Assembly (NCBI RefSeq): GCF_014633365.1
Contig: NC_068348.1
Span: 13,720,311 to 13,784,310, forward strand
Length of the DNA stretch: 64,000 nucleotides
DNA from: Diospyros lotus
Taxonomy: Eukaryota > Streptophyta > Magnoliopsida > Ericales > Ebenaceae
Reading direction: 5' to 3'
Numbering within the stretch: position 1 is the first letter of the stretch; each line of letters opens with the position of its first letter. This document shows positions 1-10,668 of this stretch, in pieces. A program made the position numbers and the translations under genes. Below the pieces are notes generated by a model. That model had not been told where the DNA came from. It saw only the letters and a list, made by a program, of their open reading frames with translations, and ran no database searches.

Positions 1-1850
1 TTGGGCATGTTGTACACTGACAATTTCAATCATATTTATTATTGAATAAGGAGTTATTCAATCTCACAAAGAAGTCGTTCAATTAGTTTTTTGTTGTTAT
101 TGTAATGACCAGATGAAACTAGATAGAAGTCCATATGATGTATATTGTGATTAATCTATAAAGATGTGAGATAATGCATCATAGTTTCAAGACATCATTA
201 AATGTCCTAAGTCGTAGCAATGTCAAGAATGGACATTGACAATTGCGGTAAGACTTGTATGTGCTATGTTTTGCTATGTGATAGTAATGGGGGTCTCACA
301 CCCATAGGCATGGGGATGCCTAGACCAGTACATAGGTGACCAATGTTGGAGAACGTGTCACTGGACATGACTCGCCATGAGAATCCATTTTGGTTATATG
401 TTAATAGAATTCTCATACGAAATGGGTGTAACTAATCCTTAGATCTGAGGTTGTTATAGTCATCTTATAAGAAGACCGGTATGCTTGGACATCGTTTCTA
501 TGGGCCTAGATAAAGGCTGCATGTGGGCGATCGTTGGGCATATCGTGAGGCTTATGGAGATGGGTGTATAACCAAGATGGGACTCGTCTATCCCTTGATA
601 GAGGATGATATATCTAAGGCGCCTTCGGTGGATACTCACTTTAAATCCATGGCCATGATGAAAGAGATCAATAAGGAGTTATTGATTCACTTTCTATTAA
701 GTGAAGATATCCGGATAACCGAAGAAAAACTCATGTGATCATAATCAAGCAATACATTACCAGACTTGAGATCACATAAGATACATTGACGAGATGATCG
801 AATTAAATGGTAACTATGCTCGTGAAAGGTTATTTACAGATTATGAATCCTTATGAATAATTAGGTAGGCATGACGCCTTGTTAGAGGCCAATCTTGCCT
901 TATGTGTTCGTACCGACATATTGCCAATATATTCAAAACCCTAATGAGTCATACATAAAAGGTAAGGTCATTGGCTTAAACCAGGAGAGCGGACGTATGA
1001 TTAAGTGGGACACTTTGACAAGAAGTTATGCCGTCGTAGGTTCTTATGAAAAAAGAAGAAAGGGACATAATAACGTCGATATGATGAGGGGTCGTTATAA
1101 TGGAAAGAGTTTCCTAAAATGACAATTGATTAAATTAGGAAAGAGTTTCTAATTTAATAATTTTCTATTTGTTAAAGTAGCAAATAGAAATAAAATATAT
1201 TTGGATTTAAGTTAATATTTGGACTAAATTAGATTTGGGTCAAATATTAAATTAAATATTATATTTGGACTAAATAAGATTTGGGCCAAATATTAAATTA
1301 AATATTATATTTGGACTTGAATTAATTTTGGACCAAAATATTTTATTTAAACTTATAATTAGATTTGTGCCGCTGAATTAAGTTTCTAGTTGGACTAGAA
1401 TAAACCCATTTAATTAAGTTCCTAATTGGACTAAATTAAATGGACCAACCCATATCCAATAGGGTTTAAAAAACTCGAACTCCTTATAAATATCCCTTTA
1501 TGGGTTGCCCAAACTAGATGAGAGTGATTATTTTGTATGATTTTTCAAGAGTTGAAAAACGAATGTCGTTCACTCTTCCCTTTTTCTTTTTGGCATCGAT
1601 TTGAAACGTGAGTGTTTTTTTCCATCCATACACAAGCCGCGAAAGGAGAAGGAGTTAGCACTCCTATTCTGCTCTTCTTGCCAACGGATACATGCCACGT
1701 ATCACGAGTTAGAGGCCGAAGGCTTGGACGGCTCGAATCCGTGAACGACTCGAAAATCTAAAAGTTAGATTTATTTTATTTATATGTGAATGATTTTAAT
1801 TTCGACGTTGATCCAATCGCCGGGATCGGGGTAAGGTTAAAAAAATTTTG
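1..1850 (+). repeat. LTR-like retroelement sequence, left inverted arm (family A)
   Basis: No gene is visible. The text has the layout of a long plant LTR: alternating short unique motifs, an AT-rich block with repeated TTTGGACTAAAT-like words at 1200-1450, a TATA-like TATAAATA near 1485, then a GC-richer segment at 1600-1830 resembling an R/U5 region. Bases about 300-1440 reappear in reverse complement at about 5705-6713, and the overall layout resembles the solo LTR at 18380-19818. Small open frames at 523-738 and 895-1122 match no family I know and lie inside the repeated part, so I do not call them genes. The left edge is outside the window. Class (probably copia) is inferred from the resemblance only. 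Confidence 0.55.
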
Positions 1851-1899
1851 AACTACGCTGCTTGCCCAGTAGAGATCTTGCTTTACTTTCATGTGCCAA

Positions 1900-2886
1900 C
1901 ATCAAAATTTGCACAAGTCACTTTGACTAAATAAGCACTAAAATAAGCATTATCATCATATCTATTTAAATAAGCCTTAAAATCTATTTTTTCATAATTT
2001 CTTGCATTTTCTTTATTTTTCTCTCTATTTCTTCATATTTTCTCTCAATAGATCAAAACTAAATATTTCTCAAATATGTTCTTAAATATTTCACTATAAC
2101 AATTCATAAAAATAACATTCTTGAATTTTTGGAATTTTCTAGAAAATATTACTCACCTTGAAGGTTTATCTCTTCAAGTTACGGTTTCGCAACACACGAT
2201 CGAGGTTTCTATCGAAAACACAAGTTTCAATAAACCTAACCTCCAAAAATTTTACATAGAGTTGAAAGGAATTAAATATGAGTCATAACTGAAAATTTTC
2301 GTTGAAAATGGGCCCCACATGCACCCTTTGAAGGTGGCACACGTGCCTTCACACGCAGCCGTGACAACACTACATCACTTTCATATTTCGGCCATATCTC
2401 CCTCATTTTAACTTCGATTCAACCCCGTTTGAACCTACGAGTTCCTATCTTCCCATTCTACAAGATTATTAAAAAAAAGGGGACTTACCTCACTGTTTTT
2501 CTAACTGTTTGGGACAAAATTTGGCGAAGATCCAAAACTCTGACGAGGTTCATTCTCCCCTATTTCTCCTCTGATTTCTTCCCTTTTTCTTGCAGAATTT
2601 TCCCCCTCTCTCAAGAGAAAGCTTTCACCTTAGAATGCCTCAATTCTCAAACTCCCTTGGAGTGATTTGAGAACAACTCATGGTCCTTATTTATAGATTT
2701 CTCTAACCAATCACATGACGTCATTTTTCCCTTGATAAGCTTTGGACTCTAAAGACTCAAAACTAGAATTGAAAGTTACCTGAAATCCAAAGCCATATTG
2801 GATTGGGTTTTGAAATCCACCAATCACATGATGCCACTTATCCCTTGATAAGATTTGTACTCCAAAGACTCAAAACTAGAATTGAA
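1900..2886 (-). repeat. Older LTR-like segment (family B), minus orientation, split by an insertion
   Basis: This stretch is the reverse complement of parts of the plus-oriented LTR-like blocks at 2887-5433 and 7829-9864; for example 1900-2170 mirrors about 4260-4490, and 2400-2480 mirrors about 8630-8710. Its continuation appears to be 5434-5704, so one old minus-oriented copy was split by the 2887-5433 block. Within it, about 68 bp starting near 2706 is repeated near 2819 (both start ACCAATCACATGA and end at AACTAGAATTGAA), a local direct duplication with a period of about 113 bp. The open frame at 2429-2665 lies in this repeat and looks non-functional. Confidence 0.55.
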
Positions 2887-5433
2887 TGTTATAAGAACCC
2901 ATATTTTCGTGTGGTTGCCACGTAATATCAGTAAGTTTAGAATGCCGAAGAATTGGCTTGATAACAGTTATCAGTACCAAATCAACTGTAGAGAGTGTCT
3001 TGGAGCTTAGATGTCTAAGAAAAATGATATGGTATTGACGAGGGTTTTGAAATATGATTTATGGCATCGAAAGAAATTGGATCAAGAACAGTTTTTAGTA
3101 CAGCTAAAATGCAGTTGCGAATCAGGCTAAGAAATCAAATTTTTATAGGGGACATCGGGGAAGTCAACGGAAGCCTAAGGGGGCTTCAGTTTTTCATAAG
3201 GAACAACCCTTCAGTGGTTTCGGGGTGAAACGATAGCCCGATAAGGATACTAGGGCAGAATTACCCTTATCGAGTAAATCTTGAGTTATTAATTTTGCGT
3301 TTTCTATATTGAAATGCAAATTAATTTGACGTTTAAGGGCATAGTTGCAATAAAGAAATTGCTCAAGTGAGATTAAAAAGGAAATTGGGGTTTATGTGTA
3401 ATTCTCTTTAGTTTAAATGTGTAATTTAATAGTGTAATATATAATTATATATATACATAGGTTGCGTTTGTGTGCTGTGTGTGGGTGTGCAATGGTTGCC
3501 CATGCTCTGCAAACTCCAAGCCATGCCCTGGAAGATTTGGAGAAATTTACACACAAAGAGGGATAGCAAGGCAATGAGGAGAATCAGAACTTGGCCTATA
3601 AATAGAAAGAGAAAAAAGAAGGGAAGCAATAAGCGGCGAAGCCACAGCCATGGCCACGAGCTCCAGCTGCTGGACAGCTAGCGGCGCGGTAGGCAATGGC
3701 CAAGGCGATGGCCCAGCAAGGTACGTTAGGTCTTAGGTAGCTCGATGGAGGCCCGGGAGGCAGCCGGGGGAAACAGGCACGACCATGGCAACCATGGCTG
3801 CAACCGGTTGCGGGCAGCACCTAACGACGATCGCAACAGCGGCTGACAAGGCCGGGGGCAACCGGCAAGGGCGGCGACAAGGCTTGAAGGCATGTGGGCG
3901 GGGGTGACCATGCGCGTAGGTCGTGCGAGAAGAAGCAAGGAGAAGAAGATGATGAGGTGGAAGAAAAGAAGAAAAAGAAAAGGAAAAATGGAAAAAAAAT
4001 ATAGAAAAATGCTAGAAAAATCCTGAAAAAATAGGATTTGGAGATTTAGTAATATTCTGGAGATTTTGGCAAGAAAAATTTTTTAGGCACGCGTTTCGAG
4101 GTCGAACACGAAAAATTGAGGCAGACGGTGGTTGAGAATTAAGGCGGTGCACGAGAATCATGGTGGTGCATAAGAATCGAGGTGGTGTGCTGGAATTGAG
4201 GATTTGCACTCATTTAGAGGATACAATACGCATACTGAGAAGCCTGAGAGGCTAAGTTAAGGTGAGTAAAATTTTCTAAAAAAATTTATAAATTCATGAA
4301 TATTATTTTTATGAATTTTCATCATGAAATATTTGAGAAATATTTAGTTCGAATTTATTGAGGAAAAAAATGAAGAAATAGAGAGGAAAAAAATGTAAGA
4401 AATTATCAAAAAATATGTTTTAATACTTATTTAATCAAATATGGTGATTAGGATGTTTTAAGGCTTAAAGTTGAAGTGACTTGTGCAAATTTTGAGGTTG
4501 GCACGTAAATCGAGATGATGCACGTATTTCAAGACAATACATGAATATCGAGATAGCTTGATAAGCTTGAGTAGGTAAGTCGTACTTTCTAACTAGATTT
4601 AGTTTTATGAAAAATGTCTGATCTGTAAGTGGTTCAAACCAAACCGGATTTTAAGTAAATTATTTTATCATCTTGTCATACCTTGATGTGAGTATATCAT
4701 GTATATTGCATTTACATGTATTGATGATGAAATGTGTATATGTTCACGATGATATTATTGGTCATGCATCGCATAAGAGTTTGGGATTATGGACTGACAC
4801 CGTTGCTCTACCAAGGGTGCACCCATACACCTTGGCCTAGTAAGGAGGCTGTAAAATAGGGAGCAACAGTTGGGTGCAGGTCGACTCAAACCGAAATGAT
4901 ATGGAAAAGAACATTTTGCATTTTGCATTCATGTACGATATATGTTTATTGTTCCCTTACTTAGATGATTCATTATCTAATTTGGGTTATGCCCCTGGAA
5001 AATTCAAACGTTCTAGATGAAGATTGTAGCAGAAATGAGGATGAATGAGGCATGAAATGGCACTTAGCAAAGTGCATGATGAATTGAATATATGTTATGT
5101 AGCCCATGTATTTAAATTCTACTACTTTGAATTCTGGATGTTTTGAAAGAATAATGATGTATAACCCTATTTAGGGTTAATGTTAGTTGAGAACTTATGT
5201 TTTGTATTAAGTTATGTTGAAAAATGATGATGTAAGAACTGAATTTTGATTAATGTTAAAGATGGTAGGTTCAATTCTAGTTTTCGCAATAGAGGTATAT
5301 GATGATTCTCTTTCAAGAAAAATGATTGAAAATTCTGGGACGGATACGAGGAATGATGTGATTTAGGATTAGTTTGAAAGGAAAAAAATTTATTGTCCCA
5401 AGTTATGACGAGCTCGAAAAATGGGGCATTACA
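2887..5433 (+). repeat. Solo-LTR-like block (family B), nested in an older copy
   Basis: It starts TGTTATAAGAACCCATATTT and ends GGGGCATTACA, a degraded form of the TGTAAYACCCC...GGGGTGTTACA ends seen in sister blocks. Its first 200 bp resemble those of 7829-9864 (ACCCCATATTTT, GCCACG, GAGCTTAGAT in the same order). Flanks on both sides are pieces of an older minus-oriented copy of the same family. I see no convincing TSD (TTGAA left, AATCT right), so the edges may be off by some bases. Length of about 2.5 kb and ACCCC ends fit the long LTRs of Ty3/gypsy chromoviruses, but no internal coding region is attached. The apparent frames at 3426-4209 are low-complexity and are not called genes. Confidence 0.6.
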
Positions 5434-5704
5434 AATCTTGCTTGAAATCCAAAGTTAGAATGGAATGAATTTTGAAATCTAAAACTAATACCCAAACTTC
5501 TTCCAAATGCCATTTTGACCCTTATTTCAAGTCCTCAAGCTTTCATATTTTATCACATGAACTCCTAATTTCATCTTTATTTCGCTTGGGTAATTCTCTA
5601 ATTGCAAATACATTCTCAAATATCAAATTAATTTGCATTATGATACATAAAATGCAAAATTAATAACTCCAACCATACTTGATAAGGATGATTTCATCCC
5701 AACG
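5434..5704 (-). repeat. Right-hand remainder of the split older LTR (family B)
   Basis: In reverse complement this matches the plus-oriented family-B copies around 3230-3420 and 8100-8350: the GAGTTATTAATTTTG word, a run of TTGAGGACTTGAAATAAGGG and TTGGATTTCAA follow in the same order. It is best explained as the other half of the copy interrupted by 2887-5433. No coding potential is supported. Confidence 0.5.
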
Positions 5705-6713
5705 GCCTTTACTAGTCCAACTAGTAATTAATAAATTAATTTTTAAATGGCTCAAATCCAAATATTATATTTAACTTAATATTTAGCCCAAATATTAATT
5801 TAAGCTCAAATATATTATTTTATTTCCTATTTGTCACTCCAACAAATATAAAAAATTATTAAATTAGAAACTCTTGTCTAATTTAATCAATTGTCATTTT
5901 AGGAAACTCTTTCCTTTATAATGACCCCTCGTCAAATCGATTTCATTACGTCTATTTGTTCTTTTTCCGTGAGAACTTACGACGACACAACTTTTTGCCA
6001 AAGTATCCCATTTAACCATATGTTTGTTACCCTAGTTTAAGCAGGGGATCGTACCTTTTGTGTATGACTCATTAAACTTCTGAATATGTTGGTAATGTGT
6101 CGATACTAAGACATAAGACAAGATGGCCTCTAGCAAGGCATCATGCCTACCCAATTATTTAGAAGGATTCATAATATGCAAAGAACCTTTCACGAGTATG
6201 GTTACCATGTAATTTGATTCTCTTGTCAATGTATCTTCTGTGACCTCAAATTTAACAATGTGTTGTTTGATTACGATCACATGAGTTTTCTTCGGTCCTC
6301 CGAATATTCTCACTCAATAGAAACTGAATTCATAACTCCTTATTGATCTCTTTCACCATGACTATGGATTTAAACTGAATATCCATCGAATGTGCCTTAG
6401 ATACATCATCCTATATCAAGGGATAAACGAGTCCCTTCTTGATCTCTTTCACCATGGCCTCAAGATATGCCCAATGATCGCCCAAGGGCAACCTTTATCT
6501 ATGCCTACCATAACAATCTCAAAGCATACCAGTCATCTTATAAGATGATCGTGATAACCTCATATCCAAGGATTACTTACACCCATCTCGTATGAGAATT
6601 CCATCAACATATAAAAAAAATGGATTCTCATGGCAAGTCATGTCCAGTAACATGTTTTCCAACATTAATCACATTTGTACTTGTCTAAGCATCCCCATAC
6701 CTATGGGCCAAGA
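5705..6713 (-). repeat. LTR-like segment, right inverted arm (family A)
   Basis: This is an imperfect reverse complement of about 300-1440. Shared landmarks in inverted order include ATGACTCATTA, GGTAGGCATGA-type text near 6146, ACACCCATCTCGTATGAGAATTC near 6580 and CCCCATACCTATGGG at the outer end. Two inverted copies of one LTR family with about 4.2 kb of other LTR material between them may be two independent insertions or a rearranged element. No gene is visible. Confidence 0.6.
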
Positions 6714-7828
6714 TTGGGTTGGGGTTGAGATTCAAGCTGGGGGCCGAGATTGGGCTGTGGGCCAAGACCAAGATTAGCTTGGTACGGTCCACAACCCCCC
6801 AAGTCAAGTTCTCGAGAAGCGAGCTAGAGGAGGGAAAGTCCGAACAAATTTGTTATCTCAACAAAGTTTAGCTGTTGAGCTAGCATTAGAGCCTAGCCAG
6901 GGTAAATAACCGAACCAACGTGTAGTTGCTCCTACATGGATACAAGTCTTATGGTGCCTGAAGCTAGCTTGGTTCTATGACGAGGCAATTCTTTTTATGC
7001 TCTGGTATGTGGCACGTGTGGCTTTGAGGTTTGAGGCGCTACGTTTGGGAGATGAGACATTATAGACAAGTAACTGATAGCCCCTTATGTGTGTGATAGG
7101 TGGCAACCCAACAATAGTATATTAATGATGGATAGATCATGTCCGTTGGATGCGTCGCTTAGTGACACATATAAAAGTCCCTTTTTACGTTGGGTTTTTG
7201 TTCCTTGCTTCTTCCAGTCTTCGAGTTCCTACAATCTCCCGAGCTTTGGTGTTTTCCTTTCATCTTTGGGGCCTACAGTCGAGGTAGTGCTTTCTATTTG
7301 TGTTCTCCATTCGTTCATGACTTTTGACCAGGTAACTCCTCAAATCTGGAATCTTTTTGTTACTATAGGTCTGTGTCGGGGCATCATGGGGATTTTGCTA
7401 AGCGTCTAGGCAGTTTTTCATTCCACTCGCTCTCATGCTTCTGTATTCCTTTTTGTAGGAAAAATGGAGCTGACGTTTCCAATAAAGAACTCAAAAAATA
7501 GTTGAAGGCATTCTGTAATGGGGGGAACAAAACTACATCAGGCTCTGTGCTAGTCGATAATGAAACCAGGAAGGCCCTAGCCCCGCCAAAGCCAACCTTT
7601 TCTATTGTATAGCCCTACCCATGGTTGTTGTTACCTAGGTTTCGATTCCCTATCCTGGGGATCCTACCATTTCTGAGGAGTTAGCTTGGCACAAGAAGCG
7701 GCAAAGGGATTCTAAGAGGGAGGCTAGACCATCCGATAGCTCGGGCCCTACTAGCCACGAAGCTTATTTAGTCCCACTTTAGGATCTCAACTTCCGGAGT
7801 GATCTCTTCATCGACAACCATTTATATT
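6714..7828 (+). repeat. Noncoding retroelement-like remnant
   Basis: No recognisable gene. The stretch opens with a short repetition of GGCCGAGATTGGGCT-like words (6720-6775), contains a TATA-like CATATAAAAG at about 7168 with pyrimidine-rich text after it, and from about 7460 shows stop-riddled coding-like text. It appears to continue at 9865 beyond the inserted 7829-9864 block, making it the older host of that insertion. The 106-codon frame at 7089-7409 resembles nothing I know and overlaps the TATA-like region. Confidence 0.35.
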
Positions 7829-9864
7829 TATAATACCCCATATTTTTGTGAAGATGCCACGAATTTTAAGTGAGTTTAAAATACCGAAAATATGTTTGAA
7901 TTGGCAACGAGTGACCGAATCAGTCGTAGGGAGTACCCTAGAGCTTAGATACCTAAGGTTAAAGGTATATTTTTGACGAGCATCTCGAGCCGAGATTTAT
8001 GACGCTGAAAGAAATCAAATCAGAAATGGTTTTCGGTTAAGCTAAGTTGTAGCCTAAAAAAACCGAATGATGGTAAAGGGCTTCCAAAAAATCATATATA
8101 TTGAATAATTTTGAGTTATTAATTTTGGAATTTCAAGTATCTCGATAAATTTGATGTTTGAGGGTGTAATTGTAATTAGAGAATTATCCAAACGAAATAA
8201 GGATAAAATTAGGAGCTTATGTGGTAAAATATTGAAGTTGAGGACTTGAAATAAGGGCCAAAGTGTTATTTGAAAGAAGTTTGGGGTTTTAGCTTGGATT
8301 TCAAAAGATCAATTCATTCTAGTTTTGGATTTCAAAAGCCACTCAATTATGGCTTTGAGTCTTTGGAGTCCATGGCTAAGATTTTGACAGGTGGCATAAT
8401 ATGATTGGTTGGAGAAATATATAAAAAGGCACCATGGGTTCTTCTCAAATCATTCCAACCAAGTTTGAGAAGTGAAGCACTCTAAGAGGAGGAGCTTGCT
8501 CTAGAGAGAGAGAAGGGAGTTCGGTAAGAAGCTGGGAAGAAAGTGGCGAAGAAGCGGCGGAGAATGAGCCTCGTCGGAGTTGCGAGCCTTCGCCAGAATT
8601 CTCCAAAATCAATCAGCAAAAAAGCGAGGTAAGTCCATTCTTTTTTATAATCTTGTAGAGGGGAAGAGAGGGTCGCGTAGGCTCAAACGAGGGTCGAATC
8701 GGAGTTAAAATGAGGAAGTTATGGCCAAAATACCAACCCGAGGCGAAGTAATCCGAGACTGCTGTGCAGCGCGTGAGATACACGTGCTGGATAATAGCTG
8801 CGCGTGAGGGCGCGTGGCTAGCCTTTTTGGGGTGCGTGAGGGGTCCTTTTTCCATGACATTTTTCAGTTATGCCCCTAATTTAATACCCTTCAATCCTGT
8901 ATAAAAATATTTGGGTTTAGATTTACCGAAACGTGTATTTTCTGCGGAAACCTAGACCGTTTGTTGTGAAATTATACCATCGAAGAGATAAACCAATAAG
9001 GTGAGACTCCTATACTCCAAATCCTATTTTTTATTCTCTTATGAGTGACTTCTATTGCATGAGACGTGTTTCGTGAAGTTCTTACACATAAACGCTTGTT
9101 ATTCTCTTACGTGAAATCATGATACATATATGAAATGTATTTTTTTGAAAATTATATGCTATTGGCTTTTTAACTGTTGCATTTATAAAATTCATGTGGC
9201 CATACTGTTGTACCTATTTGTTGTTGGCCGAGGGCAAAAGTCAGATATCCCCTGAGAGCCGCTATGCGTGCGCCATTGAGAAAGCTCTCGTTGGAGGAGG
9301 CTAACGTGTTCACGAGGCACTTCGGAGTAGTTCTTGTTGTCTTCTCATACATTTTATACTTGATCATACATCGATATAAACTGTTTTTGGAGTTTCTCAC
9401 TGAAGATTCATCTTCTAATTGGACTATGTCCCTGGAATATTCAAACGTTCCAGGTTCGACGAGCGACTCTAAGGGAAAGGAGGTAGCTGAAGAATAAGTT
9501 TAATTTGCTGTCTATAGCATGTTTAGAATATTTTTGCGAACCTATGTATGTCTTGGATATGTTTAAGACGTTCAGTTATATCTTGCGAGAGATGATGTCC
9601 ATGTAATTCATTTTGTAAACGTCTTGAACAATTTTATGATAAATAAAGCATTATGGTTGTGAACCATATCAAGTTCGATCTAGCTTCCGCATTTGAAATT
9701 TTAATGCCTGTCTTAGCTATTCAATAATTGGGTTTGTAAGATGAGAAGGTGAAAATTAGGGTTTTTGGAATGTTGTGTGATGTATGACAGCTATTGAGAT
9801 ATAAAAAATTTTATATTCCCGAAATCCTAAATTATAACATGCTCAAGAAATTTGGGGTGTTACA
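7829..9864 (+). repeat. Solo-LTR-like block (family B, about 2.04 kb)
   Basis: The block starts TATAATACCCCATATTT and ends GGGGTGTTACA, so the ends are near-inverted copies once a TG-to-TA change at the left end is allowed. The flanks ATATT (7824-7828) and GTATT (9865-9869) differ by one transition, consistent with a decayed 5-bp TSD. The 5' part matches 2887 onward; the GTCCCTGGAATATTCAAACG word near 9427 recurs around 4993 and, inverted, around 11040. No gag or pol is attached, so a solo LTR formed by recombination is the simplest reading. The small frames at 8613-8855, 9170-9400 and 9264-9497 lie within this repeat. Confidence 0.65.
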
Positions 9865-10123
9865 GTATTCCTCATTGGAGTGGAAAATGCTATTGAGTCT
9901 CAGGCAACCCGTCACATTTTACCAGGTCGAGTGCCAGGTACTTCAGCTTGCAGCAGCAGATTGTCGATCGCTTGAGGTAGATACCACGAGTCATCTTACC
10001 AAGATGAAAGAGGATTACGAGGAGAAGCTAGATCGGGCTTGGGAATCAGCGCAGAGGGAGATAAGAAGGGTCGTGGAGGTGGCCATTGTTGAGGTGAAGA
10101 AATGGGTCGGTGAGGCTGAACAT
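9865..10123 (+). pseudogene. Fragment with coiled-coil-like coding text, origin unknown
   Basis: About 75 codons read open here, finishing a frame that begins inside the preceding LTR and is cut by the hAT MITE at 10124. The encoded text is rich in Glu, Lys, Arg and Ala with a heptad-like pattern (KMKEDYEEKLDRAWESAQRE), which suggests a coiled coil. It is probably the continuation of the element remnant at 6714-7828 interrupted by the solo LTR. I do not recognise the family; a Gag or accessory protein of a retroelement is possible. The end of the frame (stop after GEAEH) lies in the MITE junction, so it is a truncation. Confidence 0.3.
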
Positions 10124-10652
10124 TAGGGGTGTTCGCGGTGCGGTTTGACCGGTTTGAATCATTTTCAACACGCTAAACCGCTAGTGCGGTTTTTCAACTA
10201 AACCAGACCGTGGTTTGGTTTGGGTTCGGCCAAACCGCACCAAACTAGACCGCATTTGCGGTCTGGTTTGGTGCGGTTTATCGCGGTTTAAAATGCTATT
10301 TTAAATCACTAAAAAAGATATTTAAAAATGGAAAATAAAGACACAAATATTGGTAAATAAAGACAATTAAATGTAAATAAATAGGAGCAAAAAATAAAGA
10401 CAAAATAGTGTAAAAAATAAATAGGATGGGTTGCCAATTATTAGATTTTTATAATAATAATTTTTTATTTTATTTTCTTGGGCGGTTCGGTTTAAAATCG
10501 AACCGCAAACTGTCCAAACCGCAAACCATGCGGTTTGGACATAATCCAAACCGTTTTCGACCGCAAAAAAAAAAAAAAAACCGATCGGATCGGTTTGGTT
10601 CGGTTCGGTTTGACCGATTTTCACGGTGCACCGATTTTTTTGAACACTCCTA
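10124..10652. mobile_element. hAT-type MITE, 529 bp, with perfect 8-bp TSD
   Basis: The ends are perfect 11-bp inverted repeats, TAGGGGTGTTC and GAACACTCCTA. The element is flanked on both sides by CTGAACAT (10116-10123 and 10653-10660), an 8-bp duplication as expected for hAT transposition. Inside, many copies of GCGGTTTGG, CGGTTCGG and their complements face each other and can fold into a long hairpin. There is no transposase, so it is non-autonomous. Apparent frames at 10367-10681 and 10426-10656 come from this repeat structure and are not genes. The perfect TSD suggests a fairly recent insertion. Confidence 0.92.
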
Positions 10653-10668
10653 CTGAACATACAGCTAG

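Noticed and set aside
523..1122. Two plus-strand open frames of 71 and 75 codons
   Set aside because: They lie in sequence that recurs inverted at 5705-6713, carry no motif, and fit an LTR better than genes.
3426..4209. Overlapping frames on both strands, some with hydrophobic or Arg-rich text
   Set aside because: They lie inside an LTR-like block and are driven by GC-rich and purine-rich composition; no conserved domain.
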